A stretch of DNA of 48,949 nucleotides from a virus. Under the pieces are notes generated by a model. That model was given only the letters and a program-made list of their open reading frames with translations, did no database searches and was not told where the DNA came from. Shown in pieces: positions 48,935-48,949 of the stretch; position 1 is the first letter of the stretch, and each line of letters begins with the position of its first letter. Both the position numbers and the translations under genes were made by a program. The stretch covers positions 620-49,568 of IMG/VR virus record IMGVR_UViG_3300030202_001057; one strand, 5' to 3'.

Positions 48935-48949
48935 AGCAACTTGTGTTTC

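Noticed and set aside
1-48949. tRNA genes, CRISPR arrays, insertion sequences, attachment sites
   Set aside because: I looked for cloverleaf-like stretches, regularly spaced repeats, transposases and integrases and saw none.

Overview
The window is the late (morphogenesis) half of a tailed-phage genome of the T7/autographivirus-like podovirus plan, with every convincing gene on the minus strand. Reading in transcription order (high to low coordinates) it carries a small acidic protein cut or nearly cut by the right edge, the T7 gp8-like portal, the gp9-like scaffold, the gp10-like major capsid protein, a strong intrinsic terminator in the place of T7 T-phi, tail tube proteins A and B (gp11, gp12), a gp17-type tail fibre with a collagen-like stretch, a giant cysteine-rich surface protein (2381 aa), a dense run of about 16 small genes, the gp19-like large terminase, a short sulfotransferase-like protein, and a gp14/gp15/gp16-type set of internal (ejected) virion proteins that ends in a 4609-residue giant. 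No polymerase, lysozyme, integrase, tRNA or CRISPR array is visible, so the replication module lies outside the window.

The small-gene run (about 24.5-29.9 kb) mixes basic lysine-rich proteins (two resemble the DUF5872 type and one the DUF6321 type known from aquatic phages), a candidate small terminase, a LamG-like structural protein, a two-helix holin candidate, a single-helix/coiled-coil protein, and a 63-aa protein with a complete Flp-type IVb prepilin motif (G/XXXXEY). Most genes are packed with ATGA, TAATG or few-base junctions and clear AAGGAG ribosome sites, which implies translational coupling in a long late transcript.

Downstream of the giant protein is a terminator/promoter-like gap (3.4-3.5 kb), then a membrane/coiled-coil protein and a secreted protein with two dockerin-like 'DLNxDxxVDGxDLAxLLAGW' repeats. 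The Flp-type pilin and this repeat style are both typical of Planctomycetes, so a planctomycete (possibly Phycisphaerae-like) aquatic host is my best inference; it is not proven.

The first 2.5 kb is different: higher GC, four or five unrecognised genes, and an unusual density of RNA-like structure. It holds a 42-nt repeated element that overlaps two gene 3' ends and is each time followed by a hairpin that differs in sequence but keeps its fold, ribosome sites placed in the 3' arms of gene-specific hairpins, a 12-bp direct repeat (TTCCACTATCAC on the minus strand) seen three times, and an array of short hairpins whose G-U pairs fit a minus-strand RNA. The most novel items are the phage pilin, the dockerin-like secreted protein, the 4609-aa and 2381-aa virion giants, and the repeated RNA elements at the left end. 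All calls come from reading the sequence; no database search was run.
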